A stretch of 64,000 nt of DNA from JBOGVA01 sp050692195. Lineage in GTDB: Bacteria > Actinomycetota > UBA4738. Position 1 is the first letter of the stretch. Each line of letters opens with the position of its first letter. Position numbers and translations under genes: made by a program. Under the pieces are notes generated by a model. It was not told where the DNA came from. It ran no database searches and saw nothing but the letters and a program-made list of their open reading frames with translations. The stretch lies in contig JBOGVA010000080.1 in the NCBI GenBank assembly GCA_050692195.1, positions 1 through 64,000 on the forward strand, given 5' to 3'. Positions 24,201 to 32,316 of this stretch are shown piece by piece.

Positions 24201-25457
24201 ATGCAGGTGGTCGGTCCCACGTTAGTCGTGGCCGCAACGGGGCTGTCGCCGCCTATCCGCCAGGCCGAACCGGAACGCGTGCCACCCTATGACGACGAGG
24301 TGTTGGTGACGTACACGCTCGGAAACGACCTCTATCGCCCCAACACATTCGAAGTCGATCTCGGTGCGATCGTTCACAACATCCGGCAGCTGCGGGAGAC
24401 GGTCGGACCTGGGATTCGCGTGTACGCGGCGGTGAAAGCCAATGCTTATGGCTACGGGTTGACTGAGGTGGCGTCTGCTGCGGTGAAGGCTGGTGTGTCA
24501 GGTTTAGCGCTAGCAGATCTCCGGGAAGGAGTGCGTCTTCGCCGCAGTGGAGTAGAGCTCCCCATACTCTTATATGCGGGGGTCCTGTTCACCCGAGCGA
24601 CAGTTGCAGCCATCGAAGAGTTTGAGCTTACCCCAACCGTGGTGGACTGGGAATCCGCCCGAAGATTGGGCGATCTGGTTAGTGGGCGGCGAGGAATATT
24701 CGTCAAAGTAGATGTAGGTTTGGAACGAGTGGGCGTACATGCGGATGACGCAGTCGATCTCCTAAAACGGATTGTTGAGGATGAGCAAGGGAGATTGGTA
24801 GTCGAGGGTCTCTACACGCACATGCATGTAGCTGAAGCTGAGGGTCGACGTATGGAGTATCTGCGGTGGCAGTACGAGCGACTCGTGAAGGTTGTTACAA
24901 CACTCAAGAGCTTGGGAATGGAGATACCAACGTTGATGGCAGCGAGTACCGGAGTGCTAAATAGTACCGGGGAAATGGTGCTCAATGCCGTGGATCCGGG
25001 TCACCTGATTTATGGGCTGACGCCAGCAGGCTCTCCGACGGGTGCAATGTCTTTGCGGCCAGCGTTTCGACGACTAGCCAGCACGCTGATTCAGGTCAAG
25101 GCATTCAGGAGAAGCGACTTCATCCGCGAGACGCCATTCCCTGCTACTGGGGTCAGCCGCGTTGGAATCATTCCGTTCGGACGTGCTGACGGGATGCACG
25201 CGCTGACCACTGGCTTCGTCCTCGTACGAGGGATGCGCGCTCGGATCCTGGGTGATCCGTCGCTTGAACATACACGGGTGGATTTGTCCCAGATTCCTCA
25301 GGCGAGGGTAGGGGATGAGGCTGTGATCATCGGGGAGCAGGATGGCAGCGTAATCAGCGTGAACGACGTGCTGTCGCATCAGCAACATGGGAGAGAGGCC
25401 GCAGTCGCCCTTGAGGTCAGGGAGCCGGTCTGCCGCCTCTTCATCGAAGAGGATTAG
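24201..25457 (+). CDS. alanine racemase-fold PLP protein, second catalytic Tyr not found
   Basis: The 418-aa protein has a fold-type III PLP barrel. After an unusual extension of about 50 residues comes FEVDLGAIVHNI, then the PLP lysine Lys79 in AAVKANAYGYG, VDVGLERVG, and GLYTHMHVAEAEG. In normal alanine racemases the second base is Tyr in a VSYGxTY segment just before the GYADG motif. Here the aligned stretches read FIRETPFPATGVSRVG and PFGRADGMH, so neither the catalytic Tyr nor the second Tyr is present. It may act on another amino acid or catalyse a different reaction (decarboxylation, aldol cleavage). It lies between permease genes and an SDR gene in the catabolic island, not in a cell-wall cluster. 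Confidence 0.8.
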   Translation: MQVVGPTLVVAATGLSPPIRQAEPERVPPYDDEVLVTYTLGNDLYRPNTFEVDLGAIVHNIRQLRETVGPGIRVYAAVKANAYGYGLTEVASAAVKAGVSGLALADLREGVRLRRSGVELPILLYAGVLFTRATVAAIEEFELTPTVVDWESARRLGDLVSGRRGIFVKVDVGLERVGVHADDAVDLLKRIVEDEQGRLVVEGLYTHMHVAEAEGRRMEYLRWQYERLVKVVTTLKSLGMEIPTLMAASTGVLNSTGEMVLNAVDPGHLIYGLTPAGSPTGAMSLRPAFRRLASTLIQVKAFRRSDFIRETPFPATGVSRVGIIPFGRADGMHALTTGFVLVRGMRARILGDPSLEHTRVDLSQIPQARVGDEAVIIGEQDGSVISVNDVLSHQQHGREAAVALEVREPVCRLFIEED

Positions 25458-25548
25458 AACGTTTGTCAGGGCTGCCCGGATGACTGCCGGAGCTATCACC
25501 TAGAGGAGACCCTGCGGCAAGGAACCTTTACTCGCCGGAGGAGGGGTT

Positions 25549-26301
25549 GTGAGGACTAGCGGACTTGAAGGAAGGGTCGCCATCGTCACTGGCGCAGCGC
25601 AAGGTGTAGGCAAGTGCATCGCTGACTTCCTCGCTCGAGATGGGGTGCGTGTGATAGCCGCTGACATCCAAGGCGAGAAGGTTCGGGAGGTAGCCCGCGA
25701 ACTCTCTGCGTCGGGGCAGGAAGTGGAATCGGTTGTTGTCGACATAGCAGATCCCCTCTCGGCGGAGAGGATGGTCGCTGCCACGGTGGAGCGATTCGGC
25801 CACGTCGATATACTCGTTAACAACGCTGGCATCGACGCGCCTCCCGGATTCGCGACAGAACTCACGAAGGAGGATTGGCAACAGGTAGTTGACGTGGATC
25901 TGTCGGGAGCTTGGTGGTGTACCAAGGCCGTCCTCCCTCACATGCTAGCGTCGCGTTGGGGTCGGATCATATTCATCAGTTCGATGAGTTGGCGAATCGG
26001 ATCACGCGACATCTCAGTTGCCTACAATACCGCGAAGGCGGGATTGATTGGTTTGACCATTGGACTTTCTGTGCAGCTGGAGGAGTACGGCATTCTGGTA
26101 AATGCGATCACTCCCGGGCCCACCGGCACCGGACGCGGACTCGTAACTTCACCGCAGAATGTCGCCACTCGGCGAGCCTCCCCGCTTGGGATTGGCGGGC
26201 CGGAGCCGATCGCCCACGCTTGTCTCTATCTGGTAGGAGAGAGTGGGGACTGGATCAGCGGCAGCGTGTTGAATGTCAGTGGCGGGTGGCTGCGTGGGTA
26301 G
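25549..26301 (+). CDS. SDR-family NAD(P)-dependent oxidoreductase
   Basis: The 250-aa classical short-chain dehydrogenase has a cofactor loop TGAAQGVGK, acidic Asp after strand 2 (IAADIQGE, suggesting NAD), NNAG, catalytic Ser (ISSMS) and YNTAK (Tyr-x-x-x-Lys). The end has the usual ISGSVLNVSGGW. The GTG start follows GGAGGAGGGG. It likely oxidises an alcohol or reduces a ketone in the island pathway. Confidence 0.9.
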   Translation: MRTSGLEGRVAIVTGAAQGVGKCIADFLARDGVRVIAADIQGEKVREVARELSASGQEVESVVVDIADPLSAERMVAATVERFGHVDILVNNAGIDAPPGFATELTKEDWQQVVDVDLSGAWWCTKAVLPHMLASRWGRIIFISSMSWRIGSRDISVAYNTAKAGLIGLTIGLSVQLEEYGILVNAITPGPTGTGRGLVTSPQNVATRRASPLGIGGPEPIAHACLYLVGESGDWISGSVLNVSGGWLRG

Positions 26302-26440
26302 GAGGCCAGGCAGACCGAAGAATTGCAAGGCGACACGCTATTGGGTCCGCTGTCGAGGTATGGGCGCTGCGCTGCTCAGGTCCGGCGCGAGAAAGCCCGC
26401 CCCGGACTGGACCAGATCAGAGTGAACCGAGCGGAGTGAT

Positions 26441-27949
26441 ATGTCGACGGGGAGCCTAGAAGCGAACGCCATCGTCGTTCGGAACGGCCAGTTGCTCGAC
26501 GTGGATACGTGGACGACAAGCCCTCAAGATATCCTTATTCGCGGAGATCGGTTCGAGGCTATTGAGCGCTCCATCGAGCCGCCGCCGGAGGCCCTCATCT
26601 TGGAAGCTGCCGGGGGCCTTCTGATCCCAGGATTCATCAACGGACATACTCACTCGCAAAACAACCTGACAAAGGGATCAGGAGATAGATGGACGCTTGA
26701 GATGGCCCTTATCTTTGGCCGGGCCCTCAACAGTCGTAGAACAACGGACGATCATCACGTCTCGGCTCTGCTTGGAGCGGTCGAGATGATCAGGAGCGGA
26801 ATCACGTCAGTGTACGACTTATTCATCGAGTCTCCGCAACCTACCCCGGATGGAATCGGAGCAGTCGTGGCCGCATACGACACAGCCGGCCTGAGAGCCA
26901 TAGTGGCGCCAGCTGTGGCGGACATCGATGTTCTTTCCCTTCTTCAGCAAATTGATTCTCCTGTAGCCGCAGGGATCGCGGTCGACAGTAAGGGATCGCC
27001 TTCGGCGGAGGAGATGCTCGACATCCTTCGAAACGCGGGGGAGAGGAAGCAGGGACCAAATCAACGGGTTCGGCTTGCCGTTAGTCCCACGATCCCGCTG
27101 TACTGTTCTGACGAGCTCATGGAGGGCTTGAGAGATCTCGCATCTACGTGGGATTCCTCAATTCACTCCCACCTTGCGGAGACAAAATTCCAGGCCGTCA
27201 GCTCAGTCCTTGCGACCGGACTTTCCAACGTGGAGAGGCTAGCTACGCTCGGGGTACTGAGTGATCGTTTTATTGGCGCTCACGGAGTTTGGCTCAGGCG
27301 AAAGGAAGTCGGCATGCTTGCTGCGCAGGGCTCAGTGATCGTCCATAACCCCACAAGTAACTTCAAACTTGGATCTGGCGTTGCCAACATCAGACAGCTT
27401 CGATCAATGGGTGTGCGAGTGGCGTTAGGAACCGATGGGTGCCTCAGTTCAGACAATCAAAACATGTTTGCGGCGCTCAAGAGTGCGACGTTCGCATCGC
27501 GCCTTCGGTCGTCGTCACCAGACGCCTGGCTGGGCTCGCGTGACGCCCTCGAATTGGCCTGGCGAGGCGGGGCTCTAGCGATGGGTCTGCCTGACTCTCT
27601 GGGGAAAATTGCTCCAGGGTACCTGGCAGATTTGGTTATCTTAGATGCTGATTCGGTTCATCTCTTGCCTGTGAACGATGTCTGCAATCAGCTCGTGTAC
27701 TGTGAAACGGGAGAAGCTGTCGATACAGTGATCGTGGGCGGGCGCGTGCTCATGAAGAATAAGGTCCTTGTGTCTCTTGATGAGAGAGCAGTCAAGGCCG
27801 AGGCTCGAGAGGCAAGAGAGCGGCATCATGAGCGAATCGGTCCTGCATTGGAGGAGGCCCGGGCAAGGGCTCAGTTAGTCCAAAGGGCTTGCTCTGAAAT
27901 CACGAGTTCAGAGACGGATGATGACTTCACGTCTCTCCGGGGCGCGTAG
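26441..27949 (+). CDS. Atz/Trz-type metal-dependent amidohydrolase (deaminase/ring hydrolase)
   Basis: The 502-aa protein is in the chlorohydrolase/cytosine deaminase-like branch. Motifs are GFINGHTHSQNNL (two His ligands), SIHSHLAETKF (His and Glu), FIGAHGVWL, and ALGTDGCLSSDN (the Asp ligand). The N- and C-terminal beta sandwich is complete (IVVRNGQLLDV, APGYLADLVILDAD). Such enzymes remove amino or other groups from heterocycles such as guanine, triazines, hydantoins or thioadenosine. Substrate prediction is not possible by eye. It is flanked by two SDR genes. Confidence 0.88.
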   Translation: MSTGSLEANAIVVRNGQLLDVDTWTTSPQDILIRGDRFEAIERSIEPPPEALILEAAGGLLIPGFINGHTHSQNNLTKGSGDRWTLEMALIFGRALNSRRTTDDHHVSALLGAVEMIRSGITSVYDLFIESPQPTPDGIGAVVAAYDTAGLRAIVAPAVADIDVLSLLQQIDSPVAAGIAVDSKGSPSAEEMLDILRNAGERKQGPNQRVRLAVSPTIPLYCSDELMEGLRDLASTWDSSIHSHLAETKFQAVSSVLATGLSNVERLATLGVLSDRFIGAHGVWLRRKEVGMLAAQGSVIVHNPTSNFKLGSGVANIRQLRSMGVRVALGTDGCLSSDNQNMFAALKSATFASRLRSSSPDAWLGSRDALELAWRGGALAMGLPDSLGKIAPGYLADLVILDADSVHLLPVNDVCNQLVYCETGEAVDTVIVGGRVLMKNKVLVSLDERAVKAEAREARERHHERIGPALEEARARAQLVQRACSEITSSETDDDFTSLRGA

Positions 27950-28007
27950 CATGACAGAGCGCGGGCTTCCTGGGGTGCGTCTAAGCCGTAGTAGAGCTGG
28001 TAGAAGG

Positions 28008-28754
28008 ATGCGATTCGAGGGCAAGGTCGTGCTGGTTACGGGGGCCTCCCAGGGCATAGGTGAAGCCACCGCGGTCGCATTTGGCACCGAGGGGGCTGCC
28101 GTTGTAGTGAATCACTTCGGCACCAAGCCTCGGGCTACGGCAGTGGGGAAAAAGATTTCAGGCCGCGGCGGAGCAGCGCTCGTCCTTGAGGCAGATGTGA
28201 GCGACCCACAGGCGGTAGGAGCCATGATCAAGGAGACAATGTCGACTTTTGGCCGCGTCGATATTCTGGTCAACAACGCTGGCATCGTCTCGCGGGCGCC
28301 AATCTCTGAGCTGGCCTATGACGAATGGGAACGTGTGATTAAGGTCAATCTTGGCGGAGTATTCAACCTGTGCAAGGAAGTCGTGCCTATCATGCTTTCG
28401 CAGCGGTACGGCAAGATCATAAACATCTCATCTGAGCTCGCGATTGTGGGCGAAGAAAGACTCGTTCACTATTGCGCGGCGAAGGCCGGCATTCTCGGTC
28501 TCTCTAAAGCGCTTGCGAGAGAGGTCGGGCCCAGCGGCATCCAAGTCAATGTAGTCGCACCGGGGAAGACACGGACACCCATGTTGCTGGCAACTCCCTC
28601 CAACTGGGCTCCTGAGGCGCTGGAGGCTATTCCTCTCCGAAGGCTGGCGGAACCGGAAGAGATTGCGGCGACAGTCTGCTTCCTCGCTTCACCGGACGGG
28701 GACTACTATGCAGGTGCGGTTCTGAGTCCGAACGGTGGAATCGTGATGTGGTAA
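28008..28754 (+). CDS. SDR-family NAD(P)-dependent oxidoreductase
   Basis: The product has about 248 aa, with TGASQGIGEA at the cofactor site, NNAG, Ser in NISSELA, and Tyr-Lys in HYCAAKAG. Strand 2 ends VVNHFGTKPRA rather than in an acidic residue, so NADP is likely. It differs clearly from the SDR at 25549. The ATG at 28008 directly follows AGAAGG, which is too close for an ideal ribosome site. The ATG at 27951 would give a 19-residue extension and sits two bases after the previous stop. Confidence 0.88.
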   Translation: MRFEGKVVLVTGASQGIGEATAVAFGTEGAAVVVNHFGTKPRATAVGKKISGRGGAALVLEADVSDPQAVGAMIKETMSTFGRVDILVNNAGIVSRAPISELAYDEWERVIKVNLGGVFNLCKEVVPIMLSQRYGKIINISSELAIVGEERLVHYCAAKAGILGLSKALAREVGPSGIQVNVVAPGKTRTPMLLATPSNWAPEALEAIPLRRLAEPEEIAATVCFLASPDGDYYAGAVLSPNGGIVMW

Positions 28755-28851
28755 AGAGTGGGGGCTGAGGATGGTTCTTCCGCTAGGCGAAGGACATCAC
28801 AAGGAGGCACAGGGATCTGATTTGTCGCTATGTCCTGAGCAGGTGAGGTAA

Positions 28852-29697
28852 ATGGATGCCCTTTCATCGGATCCGCGTGCTACAGGTCCACAGGGCGAGG
28901 GCGGAGCGATCTCGGAAAGCGCGGAGTCAGGTGTCGTAAGTTTTCGCAAGGTCTCCAAGCACTTTCAGGACATAGTTGCCCTACAAGATGTCGACCTGGA
29001 CGTCGCTTCCGGTGAGAGGCTCGCAGTTATCGGACGGAGCGGCTCCGGGAAGAGCACGCTCCTGCGCGTTCTGATAGGGCTCGAACGACCCACCAGCGGC
29101 TCAGTCGAGGTAGATGGCGAGCCACTGTGGCACATGAAGCGCAATGGACAACTTGTTCCCGCGAACGACCGGCACCTTCGTGCGGTTCGGCGGAAACTCG
29201 GGATGGTCTTTCAAGCATACAATCTCTTTCCGCACATGACGGTCTTAGGCAATCTCGTGGAGGGGCCGATCCACGTGCTCGGCATGTCCAAGGAGGAGGC
29301 GGTTGATCTCGCTCGCAGGATGCTTGAAATGGTCGGCCTTACACGGAGGGAGGACGCTTATCCGAGCCAGCTCTCCGGCGGGCAGCAACAACGGGTGGCC
29401 ATTGCCAGGGCGTTGGCCATGGATCCCGAGATCCTTCTTTTCGATGAGATCACCTCAGCCCTCGATCCAGAGCTCATAGCGGAGGTCTTGGGCGTTCTTC
29501 GGAAACTAGCTCATGAAAGCAGCAAGACCATGCTCATCGTCACGCACGAAATGCGCTTTGCTCGTGACGTGGCCGACCGCATTGTGTTCTTTGACGAGGG
29601 CCGAATTGTAGAAGTCGGTTCACCGCAACAGCTGTTCGTTGAGCCGACGAATCCTCGCACGCGCGCCTTCCTGAAGGATATTCTGGAGGCTCGCTAG
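28852..29697 (+). CDS. amino-acid-type ABC transporter ATP-binding protein
   Basis: The 281-aa ATPase has Walker A GRSGSGKST, Q-loop VFQAYNLFPHMTVLGN, signature LSGGQQQR, Walker B ILLFDEI and switch His VTHEM. The pattern FPHMTVxxN and the following helices are typical of the GlnQ/HisP group. An N-terminal tail of about 25 residues is extra. It is the only ATPase in the island and must energise the permeases at 22816 and 23496. Confidence 0.92.
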   Translation: MDALSSDPRATGPQGEGGAISESAESGVVSFRKVSKHFQDIVALQDVDLDVASGERLAVIGRSGSGKSTLLRVLIGLERPTSGSVEVDGEPLWHMKRNGQLVPANDRHLRAVRRKLGMVFQAYNLFPHMTVLGNLVEGPIHVLGMSKEEAVDLARRMLEMVGLTRREDAYPSQLSGGQQQRVAIARALAMDPEILLFDEITSALDPELIAEVLGVLRKLAHESSKTMLIVTHEMRFARDVADRIVFFDEGRIVEVGSPQQLFVEPTNPRTRAFLKDILEAR

Positions 29698-30135
29698 TGG
29701 TAACGTTCAGGTAAGGATCTGGAACACTTTCCGTGGGACCTTTGGGCCTACCTTGAATCCTTGACCCACACGGACGAGGTAAGGCGGTCCTTGGTTTGCG
29801 GACGGCATGGTTCGCTTCCGGACTCGGCAGCCGGACATCCCCAGTCCTTCGAGCACGGTCTAGGGCATCCCCGATGATGCGGTCGATCTCCGCGAACCTC
29901 GCCATGAAGCTGCTGAACGGGCGGTGTGCGTCAACGTCGTTCGCATCCAACCGAGCGTGGTCTTGGCCGGTTCGCTAGCCCCCCATCTGCCTCGGCCAAT
30001 GGCGGCTTAGTCGAACGATGCGGCAAGACCCAATGGTCGAGCGGAATGCCTTGCTTGCGCCCTTTGCTCTAACCCACGCGCTCGACGGCTAGCCGCGGAA
30101 CCCGTCTAGGCATCCCTCGAAGACAGCTTGCCGGA
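29698..30135. other. gene-poor stretch after the transport/catabolic block
   Basis: I see no supported gene in these 438 bp. A minus frame reading NDVDAHRPFSSFMARFAEIDRI and neighbours (about 29800-29950) looks protein-like for some 40 codons but has no clear start, family or ribosome site, and could be a decayed gene. The block marks the change from catabolic cargo to the hypothetical tail of the island. Confidence 0.4.
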
Positions 30136-30366
30136 ATGCAGGATCCAACATTCTGGGAGGTCCCGCTGCGTATGGTCGACCCGAAGCAGGCGCCCTTTCG
30201 AATCCATAAGGACGAACACGCTATCTTCGAGTGGGAGCGACCCCTTCCGGACTTAACTCGATCCAATGTTGGCTCTGTCTTGATCGAGTACAGCGTCGAC
30301 CGGGATGGTGAGCGCCAGATTCTCAAGAGAACTCTGGAGTTTCCTAAGATGGGCGACTCGGAATAG
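30136..30366 (+). CDS. small hypothetical protein
   Basis: The frame encodes 76 aa, starting MQDPTFWEVPLRMVDPKQ and ending in KRTLEFPKMGDSE. It is rich in charged residues and has no membrane segment. It could be a small beta-rich protein. The start has no strong ribosome site. It precedes the acetyltransferase gene by 29 bp and may share its transcript. I do not recognise a family. Confidence 0.4.
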   Translation: MQDPTFWEVPLRMVDPKQAPFRIHKDEHAIFEWERPLPDLTRSNVGSVLIEYSVDRDGERQILKRTLEFPKMGDSE

Positions 30367-30395
30367 CGCCTACGTCCTCTCACGGAGTCGGAACG

Positions 30396-30863
30396 ATGCT
30401 CGTAAGAATGCGCGCCGCGACGCGGGCAGACAGAGACTTCCTTACCAAGATGGCTGCACTATTTGGTCATGGCGCGGAGACGGGCTCAGTGCGAGATTGG
30501 CCACGGGCGCATTGGGATTTTGGTCTGATAGCTGAGAATGAGGATGGGCAACCCATCGGCGCGGCATGGTGGCGCCAATTCGGCGGAGCTCCGATTGGAG
30601 GCGAGGCTTCAACTTGGCGAGAGGTCTTCCTTGCAGTCGATTCGGAATACCAGGGGCAAGGATTGGGGGGCAACCTACTGGACGAGTTGATTGCTCGGGC
30701 TAGAGCCATGCCGAACACTCCCCGGTTGATAGGAAGAATCGTCGAGGGCGATGAAAGAGCGAGACGCATACAGCAAATGCTGGTACGACGTGATTTTGTG
30801 GAGGACCGCACATGGGCGAGGTTTCCGGGTGGAAGCGTGCTCTGGTCACTCAATGTTCAATAG
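30396..30863 (+). CDS. GNAT-family N-acetyltransferase
   Basis: The 155-aa protein has the acetyl-CoA binding motif A of GNAT enzymes (VFLAVDSEYQGQGLGGNLLDELI, with the Q-x-x-G-x-G core) and the first strand MLVRMRAATRADRDF. The acceptor is unknown. It lies 12 bp upstream of the 266-aa gene and may be co-transcribed with it. Confidence 0.8.
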   Translation: MLVRMRAATRADRDFLTKMAALFGHGAETGSVRDWPRAHWDFGLIAENEDGQPIGAAWWRQFGGAPIGGEASTWREVFLAVDSEYQGQGLGGNLLDELIARARAMPNTPRLIGRIVEGDERARRIQQMLVRRDFVEDRTWARFPGGSVLWSLNVQ

Positions 30864-30875
30864 CGTGAGGAAGGC

Positions 30876-31676
30876 ATGACCGACGGCTGGCGATACATAC
30901 CGGATCCCAGCCGATGGCCAGCTAGGGTAGCGGCCTACGTGACCATGGCCCGTGCGCGGCTGGCCTCTCCCGGGGCGCTTCTGCACTTCGACGAGTTGTT
31001 CCAACAAGTGCTTGTTGAAGACGGTCTGGGCCCTGATGCGCAAAGCTTATGGAGGGAGCTTGGCGACGAGCGACTCCGAGTTGCAGAGGCGGAGTATCTT
31101 GTCATCGAGGCATTCAGTCGCTTGGTTGCGGACGGGGAAGCTTTGGCGATTGGAGGGAGGGGCCCCGTATATGTAGGAGATTTGTGGGAGGCGCTGGGAT
31201 TCCAGGAGCCGCGGAGCAATTGGGAGAACACTCCTAGCGTACTGAGATCAACAGTACGCGCTCAGGAACGCGAACCTGCTGAATGGGCGGAGCTGGGGAC
31301 TTGGCCAGGCGTCGACGCGCTTGTTAGGGAGGCGCGCGTTGCGTATGGACACGGGCTATACGTCGCGGCCGCTGCTACTGCCCGAGTGGCGGCGGAGCAG
31401 GCTGTCGAAACTGCGCTCGATACCCAAGGCCTTTCCACAGATGGCGTTGCCGCCGTTCGTGAGGAGCGCTTGTTTGGCTCGCTGAAAGCTTCATCCTTCG
31501 CGACTGGGCCACTCGACTACAGCGCGACCCGATCCAACTTGAGTGCGGTACGAAATCAGGGGAACGTTGCCGCTCACGACGGCGTTGTGAATCACGCGAG
31601 TCTGCAGGAAGCACTCACTCAGCTGTTGCCGCAGGCGTTTGTGAGCCTCTATCGCGCAATGACACGCCAGACCTAG
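30876..31676 (+). CDS. hypothetical protein with a HEPN/DUF4145-like C terminus
   Basis: The 266-aa soluble protein has two mainly helical parts. The C-terminal part (about residues 150-260) has the look of a DUF4145/HEPN helical bundle: VDALVREARVAYGHGLYVAAAATARVAAEQAVE, then SAVRNQGNVAAHDG, where Arg and His are spaced as in the R...H signature of these domains. HEPN-like proteins include RNases of defence and toxin systems as well as harmless helper proteins. The start has a good site (GAGGAAGG). Its 3' end overlaps the next gene on the other strand by 186 bp, so one of the two ends may be frayed. Confidence 0.55.
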   Translation: MTDGWRYIPDPSRWPARVAAYVTMARARLASPGALLHFDELFQQVLVEDGLGPDAQSLWRELGDERLRVAEAEYLVIEAFSRLVADGEALAIGGRGPVYVGDLWEALGFQEPRSNWENTPSVLRSTVRAQEREPAEWAELGTWPGVDALVREARVAYGHGLYVAAAATARVAAEQAVETALDTQGLSTDGVAAVREERLFGSLKASSFATGPLDYSATRSNLSAVRNQGNVAAHDGVVNHASLQEALTQLLPQAFVSLYRAMTRQT

Positions 31677-32096
31677 CATCGCCAACCGGAGGCTGGGCGC
31701 TCCAGCGCCGATATCGATTACTACCGTCCAGTCATCATCGCGGGGTCGCTCGACGTCGCCTCGGGACCTGGCTACGACCTCGATAGTCCTCCTCCACTGT
31801 TCCAGTGCGGCAGCTCTCGCCCTGATCCCCGCCGCGTCCGCGTCCTCCCACAAGGATCTCGCGGAATCGAGGGGATCTATGAGTTCGCGTCTAAGGTTGA
31901 CGCCGCGCTGATCCTCCGCTTCCGCTTCCTCTTGCCCTATCGCTATCGGAACGTGGCCGTTAGCCACATGCCGGCGGAGACTCCTCTCCGCCATCCCGAA
32001 TTGCGGCGCTATGGGGCGGAATGGAGCCCCCCGAATCACCGATCGCTCGATTCGGTGGCGTTCAGGATGTGAGCAGGCCACGCAGCGACGAGGCAT
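31491..32096 (-). CDS. zinc-finger/helix-turn-helix DNA-binding protein near the att site
   Basis: The 201-aa frame starts with MPRRCVACSHPERHRIERSV, a CxxC...H type finger, followed by a helix-turn-helix (APFRPIAPQFGMAERSLRRHV). This start is common in small actinobacterial and phage proteins of unknown role. The middle is helical and charged. The last part, antisense to the 3' end of the HEPN-like gene, looks less protein-like, and the true stop may have been displaced by a frameshift. It starts about 150 bp from the tRNA-Arg att site, the place where recombination-control genes often lie. Confidence 0.5.
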   Translation of the reverse strand: MPRRCVACSHPERHRIERSVIRGAPFRPIAPQFGMAERSLRRHVANGHVPIAIGQEEAEAEDQRGVNLRRELIDPLDSARSLWEDADAAGIRARAAALEQWRRTIEVVARSRGDVERPRDDDWTVVIDIGAGAPSLRLAMLGLACHCAIEAHKRLRQQLSECFLQTRVIHNAVVSGNVPLISYRTQVGSGRAVVEWPSREG

Positions 32097-32242
32097 ATGA
32101 CCATCTCCCTCACGAAATAGACCGGCGGGCTGTCCGGCCTTGCCGATCGTCCCTACAGCGGATAAGTACACAGCTTTCCGGGGTTTCTTCGGAATATCTG
32201 TGCAGCTCGCTTCGGGCCCTTTCAGCCGATAACCGCCACTTC

Positions 32243-32288
32243 GTGCGCCGGGAGGGATTCGAACCCCCGACCCGCTGCTTAGAAGGCA
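32243..32288 (-). repeat. att direct repeat within intact tRNA-Arg(TCT)
   Basis: These 46 bp are identical to 11499-11544. They cover the tRNA from the anticodon loop to the 3' end plus one base. The match ends at 32288/32289, inside the anticodon stem. Confidence 0.93.
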
Positions 32289-32316
32289 GCCGCTCTATCC
32301 CCTGAGCTACCGGCGC
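32244..32316 (-). tRNA. tRNA-Arg (anticodon TCT)
   Basis: The minus-strand cloverleaf is complete: acceptor GCGCCGG with CCGGCGC, D arm GCTCAGGGGATAGAGC, anticodon stem GCTGC/GCAGC around CTTCTAA (anticodon TCT), and a T arm with GTTCGAATC. The discriminator is A and CCA is not encoded. The gene remains functional because the island brought its own copy of the 3' half. Confidence 0.95.

Larger units (their letters stand above)
11499..32288. mobile_element. genomic island integrated in tRNA-Arg(TCT), repeat to repeat 20.7 kb
   Basis: The island is bounded by perfect 46-bp repeats of the tRNA 3' end. The intact tRNA is at the right end, and the element lies on its 3' side, as integrase-mediated insertion requires. 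Within it, GC is clearly lower and codon third positions are more varied than in the flanking genes. The cargo is catabolic and transport genes (11866-29697), then a short tail of hypothetical genes (30136-32096). I found no integrase, relaxase, replication or phage structural gene. It is therefore probably a non-autonomous or decayed island, or one mobilised in trans. Confidence 0.85.
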
